From assembly GCF_014696385.1 (NCBI RefSeq), contig NZ_JACJQB010000009.1:1-64000 (forward strand): a DNA stretch of 64,000 nucleotides. The letters are read 5' to 3'. The translations under genes were made by a program, and so were the position numbers. This DNA is from Pseudanabaena mucicola FACHB-723. GTDB lineage: Bacteria; Cyanobacteriota; Cyanobacteriia; Pseudanabaenales; Pseudanabaenaceae. This document shows positions 50,063 to 59,136 of the stretch, piece after piece (the first letter of the stretch is position 1; every line of letters starts with the position of its first letter). Below the pieces are notes generated by a model. It saw nothing but the letters and a program-made list of their open reading frames with translations. It made no database searches and was not told where the DNA came from.

Positions 50063-53048
50063 CAGTAATTGACCTTGGCTCTAGGAACTGCAATAGATAA
50101 TCGCGTCCACCAGCTTTGGAACCGATACCGCTTAGCTTGAAACCTCCGAAGGGATGGCGATCTACCAATGCGCCAGTGATGCCACGATTGATGTAGAGAT
50201 TGCCCACTTCAAACTCGCGATAGGCGCGTTCGATATGAGAAGGAGTGCGCGAATATAAGCCGCCTGTGAGTGCGTAGTTTGTACCATTGGCGATCGCAAG
50301 GGCTTCATCAAAACTAGTTGCCTTGATGACTGCTAATACGGGACCAAAGATTTCCTCTTGAGCGATTGTACTGTCAGGATCGACATCGCCAAAAATAGTT
50401 GGACTGACATAGAAGCCATGACTGGGAACTTCTCCTTCATAGGCTAATTTTGCAGTTTCCTTGCCTTTAGCAATGTAGTTCTGGATATTACTTTGCGCCG
50501 CCGCATCAATTACAGCACTGAGTTTTGTGTCAGGCAGGTGGGCTTCACCGACAATTAGAGAACGAGTGGCTTCTACTAATCTTTCCATGAAGTTGTCATA
50601 AACGGTCGCAAGGACAATCGCTCTTGAACATGCGGAACATTTCTGACCTGCAAAACCAAAGGCAGAATTCATTACGCCCACTACGGCTTGATCGAGGTCG
50701 GCACTTTCATCAATAATGATGCCATTTTTGCCACCCATTTCCGCAATCACACGCTTCATGTGTTTTTGTTTGGGGCGCAAAATTGAGGCTTCAGTAACGA
50801 TTTGACAGCCGACTTGTTGGGAGCCTGTAAAAGCGATTAGATGCACGTCAGGATGTTTGACTAAATGGGAACCAACGGTGGAACCTTTAGCAGGAAGATA
50901 GGTAAATACGCCTGTGGGCAATCCTGCGGCGTGGAGAACTTCGGCGATTTTCGCACCGATTACAGAAGATTGTTCGGCAGGTTTGAGAATGACGGTGTTA
51001 CCTGCGGCGATCGCAGCAACACTCATACCTAATGCGATCGCAAAAGGAAAGTTCCAAGGTGAAATCACCACCACCACGCCACGGGGTTGATAGATGTACG
51101 TGTTATCTTCTCCCGGAATATGGCGCTGTTCACCTGACTCAAGGCGTTCCATTTCCTTGGCATAATAACGACAGAAATCAATCGCTTCCGAGACTTCCGC
51201 ATCACCTTCGCGAATCGGTTTAGCCACTTCCCAACAAATCCATGCCGTTAATTCTTCACGCTTCTCTTCCATAATGTCGGCAGCCTTGCGGAGAATGTCG
51301 CCCCGTTCTTTAGCGCTGAGTTTCTTCCATGACGAGAACGCATTTTTCGCAACTTGAACGGCTGTTTCGGCTTGATTGATGCTGGCTAGACCAATTTTGC
51401 CGACTACCTGTGAAGAATTAGCAGGGTTAACTGATTCAATATAGTTTTCGGTTTCCACCGCTTGACCATTGATGATTGGTAAATAGGTCTTACCAAGTTG
51501 ATTGCGAACTTGTTGTAATGCAGTTTGTGCGGCTTCACGTTCTGTTGTAATTGCATAGTCACGATCGCTAGAATTGACAAAGCCATCAAAAATATTTTGA
51601 GCAGGTGCGCCGTTGTAATTCGCATCCCGTTCCGTCATCACAGGCGCAGCAACCAATTTAATGATGTCGCTACCTTCACCACTAATGCGTAAGAAAGAAC
51701 TATTGGCAGTATTTTCTAGTAAACGGCGAATTAGGTAAGACATTCCCGGAATTAAATCGCCAAAGGGGCAGTACACCCGCACGCGATAGCCCATATCGGC
51801 AACTGCCTTAGCGAACTTATCGCCCATGCCATAGAGACATTGGGCTTCAAATGCTCGGTTAGGAATATTCAGGGTTTGGACGATCGCAATTGCTTTAGCC
51901 AGAGAACGCGCATTATGGCTACCGATCGCCGCATAGAGATATTGATGACTTTCTAAGAGAATCTGAATCAAGCGCTCGTAGTTGGCATCAGTGGAGACTT
52001 TATCGGAAAACACGGGAATAGCCCAACCCTGTTGATAGGAGCGAATTGTTTCTCTATCCCAATAGGCTCCTTTGACTAGGCGTACCGTCACAGGCTTACC
52101 GCGTTGTTTTGCCCATTCTACTAAATCACGCAAATCCTGTTCACTGTCGCGCAAATAGCCTTGCAGCGTAATTCCCACATCCGTGCGATCGCAAAATTCT
52201 GGCTCATTTAAAACTTGTTTGAGAATTTGTAATGTGAGCGATTTAAACTCATACTGCTCCATATCAAAATGGATGCCACAGCCTAAAGCTTGAGCTTTTC
52301 GTAGTAATATTCTGGCTGGTTCACTAACTTTTTCCGTGGTTTTGACAGGATCGAGGGGATCGAATTGGGAATAAAAAGCACTGAGCTTAACCGATACTTG
52401 CACCCGTTTTAGTTCTTCACCATCAGCTCGATCAATCTGGTCTATTAAGCCCCAATTCTTCGCTTTGGCTGACAAGTCTTCCATCATACCAATATAGCGA
52501 TTGAGATAGCCTTCAGCTTCTACTTCGCTAATCACTGCCTCACCGAGCAAATCCATCGTAAAAGCAAAGCGATCACGGCGCAATTTCTCAATGGATTTAG
52601 TTGCTTCTGCCAGATTTTCCCCGCAGATATAGCGCTTGGCAAGTGTTCCCACTGCCGTCGAGAGGGTGGTCGCTGCTGCTGTTGCTGTAATGGAGTTGGG
52701 ATTATCGGTACTAAAGTTTAATAATGCGCGTAAAGCAGGAACTTCCACAGCATCGCTAGCCAGATATTCCTGCATATGCCTAGCGATTTCTGCCTTGCTC
52801 TGTAATGCTGGCAAACAATCAATTAACCGAAATAACTGCACTCGCAAGCCTTCATTTTCCATTGTCCAAGCCATCAGCTTGTCGTCCAGACGCAAGTCAT
52901 CTTTAAGTTGCGATAGTTTTGCCCACAGAGAATTTTTTTCAGTTCCACTTAAAATCTTCTTCGCGATTTCTTGCGTTTTCGTTTCATACTTAGAGATATC
53001 TAGAGAAGTATCAAAGCTTGTATTTGCTTGCTGTGTTTGGCTAACCAC
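50016..53048 (-). CDS. putA: Bifunctional proline dehydrogenase / P5C dehydrogenase
   Basis: The 1010-residue enzyme oxidises proline to glutamate in two steps. The N-terminal half is an FAD-dependent proline dehydrogenase barrel (RVQVSVKLSAFYSQFDP, VRLVKGAYWDRE, YCPFGDLIPGMSYLIRRLLEN). The C-terminal half is an aldehyde dehydrogenase for pyrroline-5-carboxylate, with VISPWNFPFAIALGM, FTGSQQVG, EMGGKNGIIID and the catalytic Cys in GQKCSACSRAIV. There is no N-terminal ribbon-helix-helix DNA-binding domain, so it is not self-regulating like the E. coli form. It is monocistronic, and its last codons are duplicated, inverted, at 62500-62549. Confidence 0.95.
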   Translation of the reverse strand: MVSQTQQANTSFDTSLDISKYETKTQEIAKKILSGTEKNSLWAKLSQLKDDLRLDDKLMAWTMENEGLRVQLFRLIDCLPALQSKAEIARHMQEYLASDAVEVPALRALLNFSTDNPNSITATAAATTLSTAVGTLAKRYICGENLAEATKSIEKLRRDRFAFTMDLLGEAVISEVEAEGYLNRYIGMMEDLSAKAKNWGLIDQIDRADGEELKRVQVSVKLSAFYSQFDPLDPVKTTEKVSEPARILLRKAQALGCGIHFDMEQYEFKSLTLQILKQVLNEPEFCDRTDVGITLQGYLRDSEQDLRDLVEWAKQRGKPVTVRLVKGAYWDRETIRSYQQGWAIPVFSDKVSTDANYERLIQILLESHQYLYAAIGSHNARSLAKAIAIVQTLNIPNRAFEAQCLYGMGDKFAKAVADMGYRVRVYCPFGDLIPGMSYLIRRLLENTANSSFLRISGEGSDIIKLVAAPVMTERDANYNGAPAQNIFDGFVNSSDRDYAITTEREAAQTALQQVRNQLGKTYLPIINGQAVETENYIESVNPANSSQVVGKIGLASINQAETAVQVAKNAFSSWKKLSAKERGDILRKAADIMEEKREELTAWICWEVAKPIREGDAEVSEAIDFCRYYAKEMERLESGEQRHIPGEDNTYIYQPRGVVVVISPWNFPFAIALGMSVAAIAAGNTVILKPAEQSSVIGAKIAEVLHAAGLPTGVFTYLPAKGSTVGSHLVKHPDVHLIAFTGSQQVGCQIVTEASILRPKQKHMKRVIAEMGGKNGIIIDESADLDQAVVGVMNSAFGFAGQKCSACSRAIVLATVYDNFMERLVEATRSLIVGEAHLPDTKLSAVIDAAAQSNIQNYIAKGKETAKLAYEGEVPSHGFYVSPTIFGDVDPDSTIAQEEIFGPVLAVIKATSFDEALAIANGTNYALTGGLYSRTPSHIERAYREFEVGNLYINRGITGALVDRHPFGGFKLSGIGSKAGGRDYLLQFLEPRSITENTQRQGFAPLDGIE

Positions 53049-53342
53049 GACTTTTGTCCATAATCCCTGCAGTCAAACAGTATAACTAGCAACTATCCTC
53101 TACTTGTTTTAAGCTTTTTTATGTACATACAGAAAATCAGGAGCGCTGATTGTTGCTCTTCATAGTTTTTCGTTGATTCACCGAGTTTAAATTTATCCTC
53201 AAAATTGTAACCAAGTCATGACAATGCGCTGCCAATTGATGGATGTTACTAGATGAGGGTCTGGGTAACCATATAGAACCACATTGTCGGATTTTGAAGC
53301 AAAAGGATAGAATAGATACTATGTTTACTATGCCTTAACCTA

Positions 53343-54449
53343 ATGTCAGACACAACTTTGGTGGAAACATTACCGATCTTAGCGATCGCACCAGCCCAAC
53401 TTTTACGGGGAAATGGGATTTTAGCGCAACTCCCACAATATCTATTACGCTATGGTCATAAAGCGCTAGTAATTGCGGGAAAGACTGCTAATCAAGTTAC
53501 GGCAAGTCATTTCAAAGATACTGAGCTAGAAATTATCTATGCCGATGCGATCGCAGATTGTAGTGATGCCAATCTGGCGATGTTGCGTCAAATTGTTTCT
53601 CAAGCTCAACCCCACGTAATTATCGGTATTGGTGGTGGCAAGGTGTTAGATACTGCCAAATTGGTCGCCCACCAAAGCCAACTGCCAATCGTCACCGTCC
53701 CCACCACTGGCGCAACCTGTGCGGCATGGACAGCTCTGAGTAATGTCTATGATGCTGATGGTGCGTTTGACTATGACGTAACCCTCGATCGTTGCCCTGA
53801 TTTGATGGTTGTGGACTATGACATCATCGCCACAGCTCCCAAACGCACCCTTGTTTCAGGTATTGGTGATGCGATCGCAAAATGGTATGAGTCCTCGGTC
53901 AGCAGTGGCAGTAGTGAAAAAACTATGGTGATTGCGGCAGTCCAAGAGGCGCGAATCCTGCGTGATATCTTGTTTCAAAAGTCCGCCGATGCGATCGCAA
54001 ATCCCCATAGTCAAACATGGCGCGAAGTCGTCGATGCAACAGTTTGTTTAGCAGGAGCAATCGGTGGTATCGGGGGCGCAAATTGTCGTACTGTCGCGGC
54101 TCATGCGATTCATAATGCCCTTACCCATTTACACCAAACCCACGGTACGCTTCACGGGGAAAAAGTTGCCTATGGTATTTTGGTGCAGCTTCGTTTAGAA
54201 GAATTTCAAGGCAATCAACTGGCAACTTCCTCACGTCATCAATTACTCAAGTTCTATCAAGAGATTGGCTTACCAACTTGTTTAGCCGATCTAGGCTTGA
54301 GTCAGGTGACGCTAGCGGAATTAGAGCAAATTGCCGAAATTGCCTGTCAGCCAAATTCTGATATCCACCGTTTGCCCTTTAGCGTATCGCCAAGCCAAGT
54401 TCTCGCGGCAATGGTATCAACAACTAGCCCAATTCTTGTCACAAATTAA
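53343..54449 (+). CDS. Iron-containing alcohol dehydrogenase family protein
   Basis: The 368-residue protein belongs to the glycerol-dehydrogenase-like branch of iron-type alcohol dehydrogenases. It has the NAD-binding IIGIGGGKVLDTAKLVA, the VPTTGATCAAWTALSNVY substrate loop, and metal ligands Asp in GIGDAIAKWYE, His in AAHAIHNALTH and His in LHGEKVAYG. The natural substrate is uncertain; glycerol or a sugar-derived alcohol is possible. It starts at ATG 53343, about 300 bases from the divergent putA, and ends before a strong palindrome. Confidence 0.9.
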   Translation: MSDTTLVETLPILAIAPAQLLRGNGILAQLPQYLLRYGHKALVIAGKTANQVTASHFKDTELEIIYADAIADCSDANLAMLRQIVSQAQPHVIIGIGGGKVLDTAKLVAHQSQLPIVTVPTTGATCAAWTALSNVYDADGAFDYDVTLDRCPDLMVVDYDIIATAPKRTLVSGIGDAIAKWYESSVSSGSSEKTMVIAAVQEARILRDILFQKSADAIANPHSQTWREVVDATVCLAGAIGGIGGANCRTVAAHAIHNALTHLHQTHGTLHGEKVAYGILVQLRLEEFQGNQLATSSRHQLLKFYQEIGLPTCLADLGLSQVTLAELEQIAEIACQPNSDIHRLPFSVSPSQVLAAMVSTTSPILVTN

Positions 54450-54454
54450 CAAAA

Positions 54455-54497
54455 AATAAGCTTGTGTCTCCCACTACGTGGGAGACACAAGCCTATT
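54455..54497 (+). terminator. Terminator of the alcohol dehydrogenase gene
   Basis: aataagcttgtgtctcccac pairs with gtgggagacacaagcctatt (one mismatch) around tac and is followed by ttttt. Confidence 0.85.
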
Positions 54498-54502
54498 TTT
54501 AT

Positions 54503-54540
54503 TTAGTGTAGAGGCAATTCATGAATTGCCTCTACACTAA
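54503..54540. repeat. 18-bp palindrome of the GAGGCAATTC type
   Basis: ttagtgtagaggcaattc, loop at, exact complement. It resembles the palindrome at 39349-39386 (core ggcaatt-tatg-aattg) and lies immediately before sfsA, where it could affect expression. Confidence 0.7.
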
Positions 54541-54566
54541 TCAATATTTGCCTTACTGAGTTTTTG

Positions 54567-55298
54567 ATGTCGTCAATCCCTTCCCCACAAGTTCATACCT
54601 ATTCAGACCTCCGCACGGGTCGTCTCGTTAGTCGCTACAAACGCTTTTTTGCGGATATCGAACTGGATGATGGCGAATTAATTACGGCGCACTGCGCCAA
54701 TACTGGCCCCATGACAGGTGTATGCCAAATTGGTAGCCCTGTTTTAGTTTCCTATCACCCTAGTCCCAAGCGAAAATTATCCTACAGTTGGGAAGCTATT
54801 TATCTAGATGAGCAATGGATTGGCGTGAATACGAGTCTCCCCAATCGTGTGATTGGTCATATGCTCGAACAATATTTATTACCAGAGCTAGAGCCATATA
54901 CAACGGTGAAAGGCGAGGTTGCCTATGGCAATGAAAAGAGCCGCATTGATTTTTTGTTGACCAATGGGGAAAAGGCAGGGCAGAAAACCTATGTGGAAGT
55001 TAAAAATACGACTTGGTGTAAGGGAAAGCTGGCGCTATTTCCTGACACTGTGACCACAAGGGGGCAGAAGCATCTGCGTGAGCTGATGTCAGTTATAGAT
55101 GAAGATACCAATGCGGCACTAATCTTTTTTATTAATCGTGGTGATTGCGATCGCTTTGCCGCAGGAGCCGAGGCTGATCCTGAATATGCTCGGCTTTTAA
55201 AAGCGGCGATCGCAAAAGGCGTAAAGGTATTGCCCTGTCGTTTTGCGATCGAGCCAACCAAAATCACTTATTTGGGCTTGGCGAGCCTAGAAAACTAA
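54567..55298 (+). CDS. sfsA: Sugar fermentation stimulation protein homologue SfsA
   Basis: The 243-residue protein has the SfsA blocks: RYKRFFADIELDDGE, TAHCANTGPMTGVC, SPKRKLSYSWEAIY, NTSLPNR, SRIDFLL, YVEVKNTTW and FPDTVTTRGQKHLREL. SfsA is a predicted nuclease-fold (PD-(D/E)xK, here DFLL...EVK) protein, once linked to maltose metabolism; its true function is unclear. The start at ATG 54567 is preferred over a TTG at 54564. Confidence 0.93.
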   Translation: MSSIPSPQVHTYSDLRTGRLVSRYKRFFADIELDDGELITAHCANTGPMTGVCQIGSPVLVSYHPSPKRKLSYSWEAIYLDEQWIGVNTSLPNRVIGHMLEQYLLPELEPYTTVKGEVAYGNEKSRIDFLLTNGEKAGQKTYVEVKNTTWCKGKLALFPDTVTTRGQKHLRELMSVIDEDTNAALIFFINRGDCDRFAAGAEADPEYARLLKAAIAKGVKVLPCRFAIEPTKITYLGLASLEN

Positions 55299-55299
55299 C

Positions 55300-55329
55300 A
55301 AAAAAAGGAGCGCTTAGCGCTCCTTTTTT
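55300..55329. terminator. Terminator between sfsA and the small ORF
   Basis: aaaaaaaggagcgc, loop tta, gcgctcctttttt. It terminates sfsA and also lies 12 bases beyond the stop of the minus-strand small ORF. Confidence 0.85.
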
Positions 55330-55340
55330 AGAATGAGTTC

Positions 55341-55427
55341 CTACATGTCGGTGAAGGGTTTAACGATTTGCCAAAATGTATAGGGAACTCCAAACGTCAA
55401 AACTACACAGACTGCTAATTCGGCCAT
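55341..55427 (-). CDS. Candidate 28-residue membrane microprotein
   Basis: The frame encodes MAELAVCVVLTFGVPYTFWQ and then IVKPFTDM, a single hydrophobic helix with a short polar tail, like the small subunits of photosynthetic and respiratory complexes. I do not recognise it as any named psb, psa, pet or ndh subunit. Its stop lies just before a terminator facing the right way, which supports a real transcript. There is no strong Shine-Dalgarno sequence. Confidence 0.4.
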   Translation of the reverse strand: MAELAVCVVLTFGVPYTFWQIVKPFTDM

Positions 55428-55729
55428 GGTTTAGATCAACAGATTTTGAGAAGTAATTTTTTAATTAGTAACATATGCTACTAATTACATCTATACAGTA
55501 CAACATTAATCCTGAACTGTGATATCTCCAGTTGGGTGATTTTGTAACGATTTCTATAGGTTACAGGCAAACCGTTACACCAAAGCCCTCACCGCAGATC
55601 ACAAATTTTTTCGCCAAACTTACCAACTTGTGATAGTCTGTCTCCCTGACGGGGTTACTTCTAAAACTAGATTCAAAAAACTAAGTAAATAACCAAGTAA
55701 TTCGTTTCTCACACAAGGAAGTGATATCT
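55428..55729. other. Intergenic region before the outer-membrane-type gene
   Basis: About 300 bases without a gene. It contains an inverted repeat attagtaacatatgctactaat near 55466-55487 and ends with an aAGGAagtg Shine-Dalgarno sequence before the GTG start at 55730. It presumably holds divergent promoters. Confidence 0.45.
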
Positions 55730-56254
55730 GTGAAAAATCTAATTAATCCAACTAAATTTTTGCTTGGCTTGACCGCATTGGGTTGTTTATCTGCGATCGC
55801 AATTGCACCAGCTCAAGCACAGCCAGCCTATGGCAGCTATGTCGGACTTGGTGCTGGTTTTGGCTTTACCAGTGGCAACAACAATGCTGGCGAGTCCTCA
55901 CGCACATCAGGTTTAATCTCAGGTCGTTATAAATTTCTAGAATTTCCTGTCTCTGTTCGTACTCAAATTTTGATTGGCAGCAGCACCGCCGTTGTCCCCA
56001 CGGTTTCCTTTGACGTACCCCTCAACTTTGATACTGATGTTTACATCGGTGCGGGTGTATCCCTATCAAATACCGTTGATACCACCCCAGTCGGCAATAA
56101 AAATAGCTTTGTCGTTCAGCCTGGAATTGATTACACAGTGCCAAATAGCAACCTCGTTCTATTTGGCAACGTTATTTTTGCCTTTGATGCCTATCGCAAT
56201 TCTCCTGGAACCTCGGCAACTTCTCTTCAAACTGGTTTAGGCTTACGTTTTTAG
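55730..56254 (+). CDS. Small secreted outer-membrane-type beta protein
   Basis: The 174-residue product has a signal peptide ending APAQAQ and a mature part made of short Gly/aromatic-rich strands (YVGLGAGFGFT, DVYIGAGVSLSNTV, SLQTGLGLRF). The final aromatic residue fits an outer-membrane barrel of about eight strands. The family is not recognised. GTG 55730 is chosen because AAGGA lies at a good distance; GTG 55721 is too close to that site. Confidence 0.7.
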   Translation: MKNLINPTKFLLGLTALGCLSAIAIAPAQAQPAYGSYVGLGAGFGFTSGNNNAGESSRTSGLISGRYKFLEFPVSVRTQILIGSSTAVVPTVSFDVPLNFDTDVYIGAGVSLSNTVDTTPVGNKNSFVVQPGIDYTVPNSNLVLFGNVIFAFDAYRNSPGTSATSLQTGLGLRF

Positions 56255-56286
56255 GGTAAGGATTGGTGATCATGTGCGATCAAACT

Positions 56287-56319
56287 GCAAAAAGGCGGCA
56301 CATTGTGCCGCCTTTTTGC
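56287..56319 (+). terminator. Terminator after the outer-membrane-type gene
   Basis: gcaaaaaggcggcac, loop att, exact complement; 15-bp stem of the GC-core palindrome family. Confidence 0.8.
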
Positions 56320-56389
56320 GTTATTTTTCTTTGCCCATGACTTCGACGATAAGGTGATAATATTCGTAAAACTGTTATAGGTTAAGACG

Positions 56390-56614
56390 ATGAGCGCACC
56401 CACAGCTTCCAAAATCGGTCTCAATACTGCCCTTCCCAGTATTCGTCGCATTCATAGCATCATCCGTGACAAGAGCGAAGCTCAAGTTAAATTACTTACT
56501 GGTGATCAATTAGTGGGTCGCATCCTATGGATTGATGATCAAAGTATTTGTATGGATGTTGCTTCAGAAAAAGTAATTATTTGGCAACAAGCGATCGCAT
56601 TTATTAAGGGTTAA
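56390..56614 (+). CDS. hfq: Hfq, cyanobacterial type
   Basis: The 74-residue protein has the cyanobacterial Hfq/Sm pattern: LPSIRRIHSIIRDKSEAQVK, LLTGDQLVGRILWIDDQSIC and a final VIIWQQAIAFIKG. It is shorter and more diverged than E. coli Hfq. In cyanobacteria Hfq binds the type IV pilus base and is needed for motility rather than acting mainly as an RNA chaperone, which fits a genome with pilus-type chemosensory operons. It precedes aas by 52 bases. Confidence 0.9.
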   Translation: MSAPTASKIGLNTALPSIRRIHSIIRDKSEAQVKLLTGDQLVGRILWIDDQSICMDVASEKVIIWQQAIAFIKG

Positions 56615-56665
56615 TTGCAAAAAATCGGAGATAATCGGTCGCATTAGGATACAAAATTTCAGATT

Positions 56666-58549
56666 ATGCCAACCCAAAATAATTTTGCGATCGCATCTGC
56701 AACTAGCCTCTGGCAACTATGGCAGCAGGGGGCAAACAATCATCCCGATGCGATCGCCCTCCATGATCCACACAGTAAGCCATCTGTGCGAATTTCTTAT
56801 AGAGATGCCTTTGAGCAAATCAATGCCTTTGGTGCAGGATTGCGATCGCTAGGCGTAAACTTTGGCGAAAAGGTTGCCCTCATTGCCGATAACTCACCCC
56901 GTTGGTTAATTGCCGATCAGGGTATTTTAGCGATCGGAGCCGCCAATGCCACCCGCAGCTCTCAAGCCGAACGTAGCGAATTGCTATACATCATTGAGCA
57001 TAGTGACAGCGTGGCACTGGTCGTCGAAAATCTCGCCACCCTCAAAAAGCTCGAACCTGAACTACATACATTACCAGTCAAGCAAATTATTTTGCTTTCT
57101 GATGAAACCGCGCCCGAAGGAGCCTATAACTTTCAGCAATTATTAGCTTTGGGTAGTAGCAAAGACTTGGGCAATCCGCAAATCCAACGCGATACCCTTG
57201 CTACGTTGATCTATACATCGGGAACTACGGCTAGACCCAAGGGTGTCATGCTGACCCATGGTAATTTCCTCTATGAAGTGGAAGCAGCGCAACAGGTTTT
57301 GCAGCTCAAGGTCAATGAAAAAGTTTTAAGTATCTTGCCGACATGGCATTCCTACGAACGCACCTTTGAATATTTCATCTTTTCCCAAGGATGCACCCAG
57401 ATTTACACCAATCTCCGCACCATCAAAAAGGATCTCAAAGAGCATAAACCCCACTACATGGTTGCTGTGCCGCGCCTGTGGGAATCGATCTATGAAGGTG
57501 TCCAGAAAAACTTCCGTGAGCAACCTGCGAATAAACAAGGACTAGTCAAATTTTTCTTCAATGCTAGTCAGACATATATTGTCGCTAAGCGCGTGGTTCA
57601 AGGATTAAATGTGGAAAACCTGTATCCTTCCCTAGGGTCAAAATTGCTTGCCTTACCTGTAGTGATTGGGTTATGGGCATTTCACAAGTTAGGGGATAAA
57701 TTGGTTTACCAAAAAGTTCGTGAAGCCACGGGCGGCAATTTTAAATATATTGTCAGTGGTGGCGGCTCGATTGCGGAACATCTTGAAGACTTCTATGAAA
57801 TTGTCGGCATCGAAATTTTGGGTGGCTATGGCTTGACCGAAACTGCACCGATTACCCATGTGCGTCGTCCCGATCGCAATATTCGTGGTGGCGATGGACA
57901 GCCCTTGATGCAAACGGAAACTCGGATTGTTGATTTATCCACCCGCAAGGATGTGCCAATTGGTCAGCATGGCTTAGTCCTGATTCGTGGACCACAGGTG
58001 ATGCAGGGCTATTACAAAAATCCTGAAGCCACTGCCAAGGCGATCGACCCAGAGGGTTGGTTTGACACAGGGGATTTAGGCTATGTCAGTAAATGGGATG
58101 ACTTAGTAATTACAGGTCGCGCCAAGGATACGATCGTCTTAACCAATGGCGAAAATATTGAACCCCAGCCGATTGAAGATGCCTGTATTCGCAGCCCCTA
58201 TATTGATCAGGTGGTGCTAGTGGGACAAGACCAGAAGCAATTGGGAGTCTTGATTGTGCCTAATCTCTCGGCACTGGAAGCCGCAGGTTTAATTCCCGCC
58301 GATTCTGAATTAGCAAATATTTTGCCAGAGTTGAATAAACCTGAAATTCGCAGTCTTTACCGCGAAGAACTCAACCGTGAAGTCCAAAACCGTCCTGGGT
58401 ATAGCATTAATGATCGTATCGGTGTTTTTGAGTTCTTGCCCGAACCCTTTACCATCGATAATGGGTTTTTAACGCAAACATTCAAGATCCGACGTAACAT
58501 CGTATTTGAGCGTTATCAAGATATTATTGTCAAAATGTTTACTTCATAA
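56666..58549 (+). CDS. aas: Acyl-ACP synthetase / long-chain-fatty-acid ligase
   Basis: The 627-residue AMP-forming enzyme has TLIYTSGTTARPKGVMLTHG, EILGGYGLTETAP, GWFDTGDLGYVSKWDDL and a C-terminal Lys-containing LTQTFKIRRN. Cyanobacteria use one such enzyme (Aas) to reactivate free fatty acids by joining them to acyl carrier protein, so aas is the likely assignment. A CoA ligase cannot be excluded on sequence alone. It follows hfq closely. Confidence 0.9.
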   Translation: MPTQNNFAIASATSLWQLWQQGANNHPDAIALHDPHSKPSVRISYRDAFEQINAFGAGLRSLGVNFGEKVALIADNSPRWLIADQGILAIGAANATRSSQAERSELLYIIEHSDSVALVVENLATLKKLEPELHTLPVKQIILLSDETAPEGAYNFQQLLALGSSKDLGNPQIQRDTLATLIYTSGTTARPKGVMLTHGNFLYEVEAAQQVLQLKVNEKVLSILPTWHSYERTFEYFIFSQGCTQIYTNLRTIKKDLKEHKPHYMVAVPRLWESIYEGVQKNFREQPANKQGLVKFFFNASQTYIVAKRVVQGLNVENLYPSLGSKLLALPVVIGLWAFHKLGDKLVYQKVREATGGNFKYIVSGGGSIAEHLEDFYEIVGIEILGGYGLTETAPITHVRRPDRNIRGGDGQPLMQTETRIVDLSTRKDVPIGQHGLVLIRGPQVMQGYYKNPEATAKAIDPEGWFDTGDLGYVSKWDDLVITGRAKDTIVLTNGENIEPQPIEDACIRSPYIDQVVLVGQDQKQLGVLIVPNLSALEAAGLIPADSELANILPELNKPEIRSLYREELNREVQNRPGYSINDRIGVFEFLPEPFTIDNGFLTQTFKIRRNIVFERYQDIIVKMFTS

Positions 58550-58607
58550 TGCCAGAAAAGCTTAGTCTTTCTGGCATTAGCAAAACTTTACTAAACTGGA
58601 GATACCT

Positions 58608-59069
58608 GTGAGTTTCGATTTTTCTAATCAGCTTTTATTACGTCGCACTGCCAATATTCAAGTAATTGTGACGCAACGCTGGAAAGAGGAAATGCAGCAA
58701 CAACTGCAACAGCAAATCGCTCAAATTGATGGTCAAGTCCAACAGGTAGATGCCCAAGGATCTCGCCAAATCAATGAAATTGAACGTCAAAGCATCAAAC
58801 CATTTTCAGTCGAAGTTTCCAATGCCATCGAAGGTATTCGCTCGGAAATGAATCGTGTCAAAGCTGAATTATTGGAACAAAAGAATCAATTGCTAACTCA
58901 GTTGACTCAAGTCCAAAATCTCGAACTGGAGCAAGAAGTTTCCCAAGGGCAACTTGATAGTTATTTCCCTGCGGCTAAGGGCGACAACTTGATTGCCCAA
59001 ATGCGTGTGGAAATCGTTTTGCGTGATGGCATCGTTGAAGATATTCGCACTGGTTTTCCTGCTGTCTAA
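58608..59069 (+). CDS. YlqD-like protein
   Basis: The 153-residue protein is helical and Gln-rich in its middle (MQQQLQQQIAQIDGQVQQVD, then a likely coiled coil to about residue 110), with short conserved ends (LLLRRTANIQVIVTQRWKEE and NLIAQMRVEIVLRDGIVEDIR). This fits the YlqD family, whose function is not known. The start is GTG 58608, about 60 bases after aas. A perfect hairpin begins two bases after its stop. Confidence 0.78.
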   Translation: MSFDFSNQLLLRRTANIQVIVTQRWKEEMQQQLQQQIAQIDGQVQQVDAQGSRQINEIERQSIKPFSVEVSNAIEGIRSEMNRVKAELLEQKNQLLTQLTQVQNLELEQEVSQGQLDSYFPAAKGDNLIAQMRVEIVLRDGIVEDIRTGFPAV

Positions 59070-59070
59070 A

Positions 59071-59107
59071 GATTAATCGCATTCCCCATTGGGGAATGCG
59101 ATTAATC
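59071..59107. repeat. 17-bp perfect palindrome
   Basis: gattaatcgcattcccc, loop att, exact complement, between the YlqD-like gene and the first radical SAM gene. There is no T-run after it, so simple termination is doubtful. Confidence 0.75.
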
Positions 59108-59136
59108 CTATCCGCCCACTTATCCCCAAAATAGGT

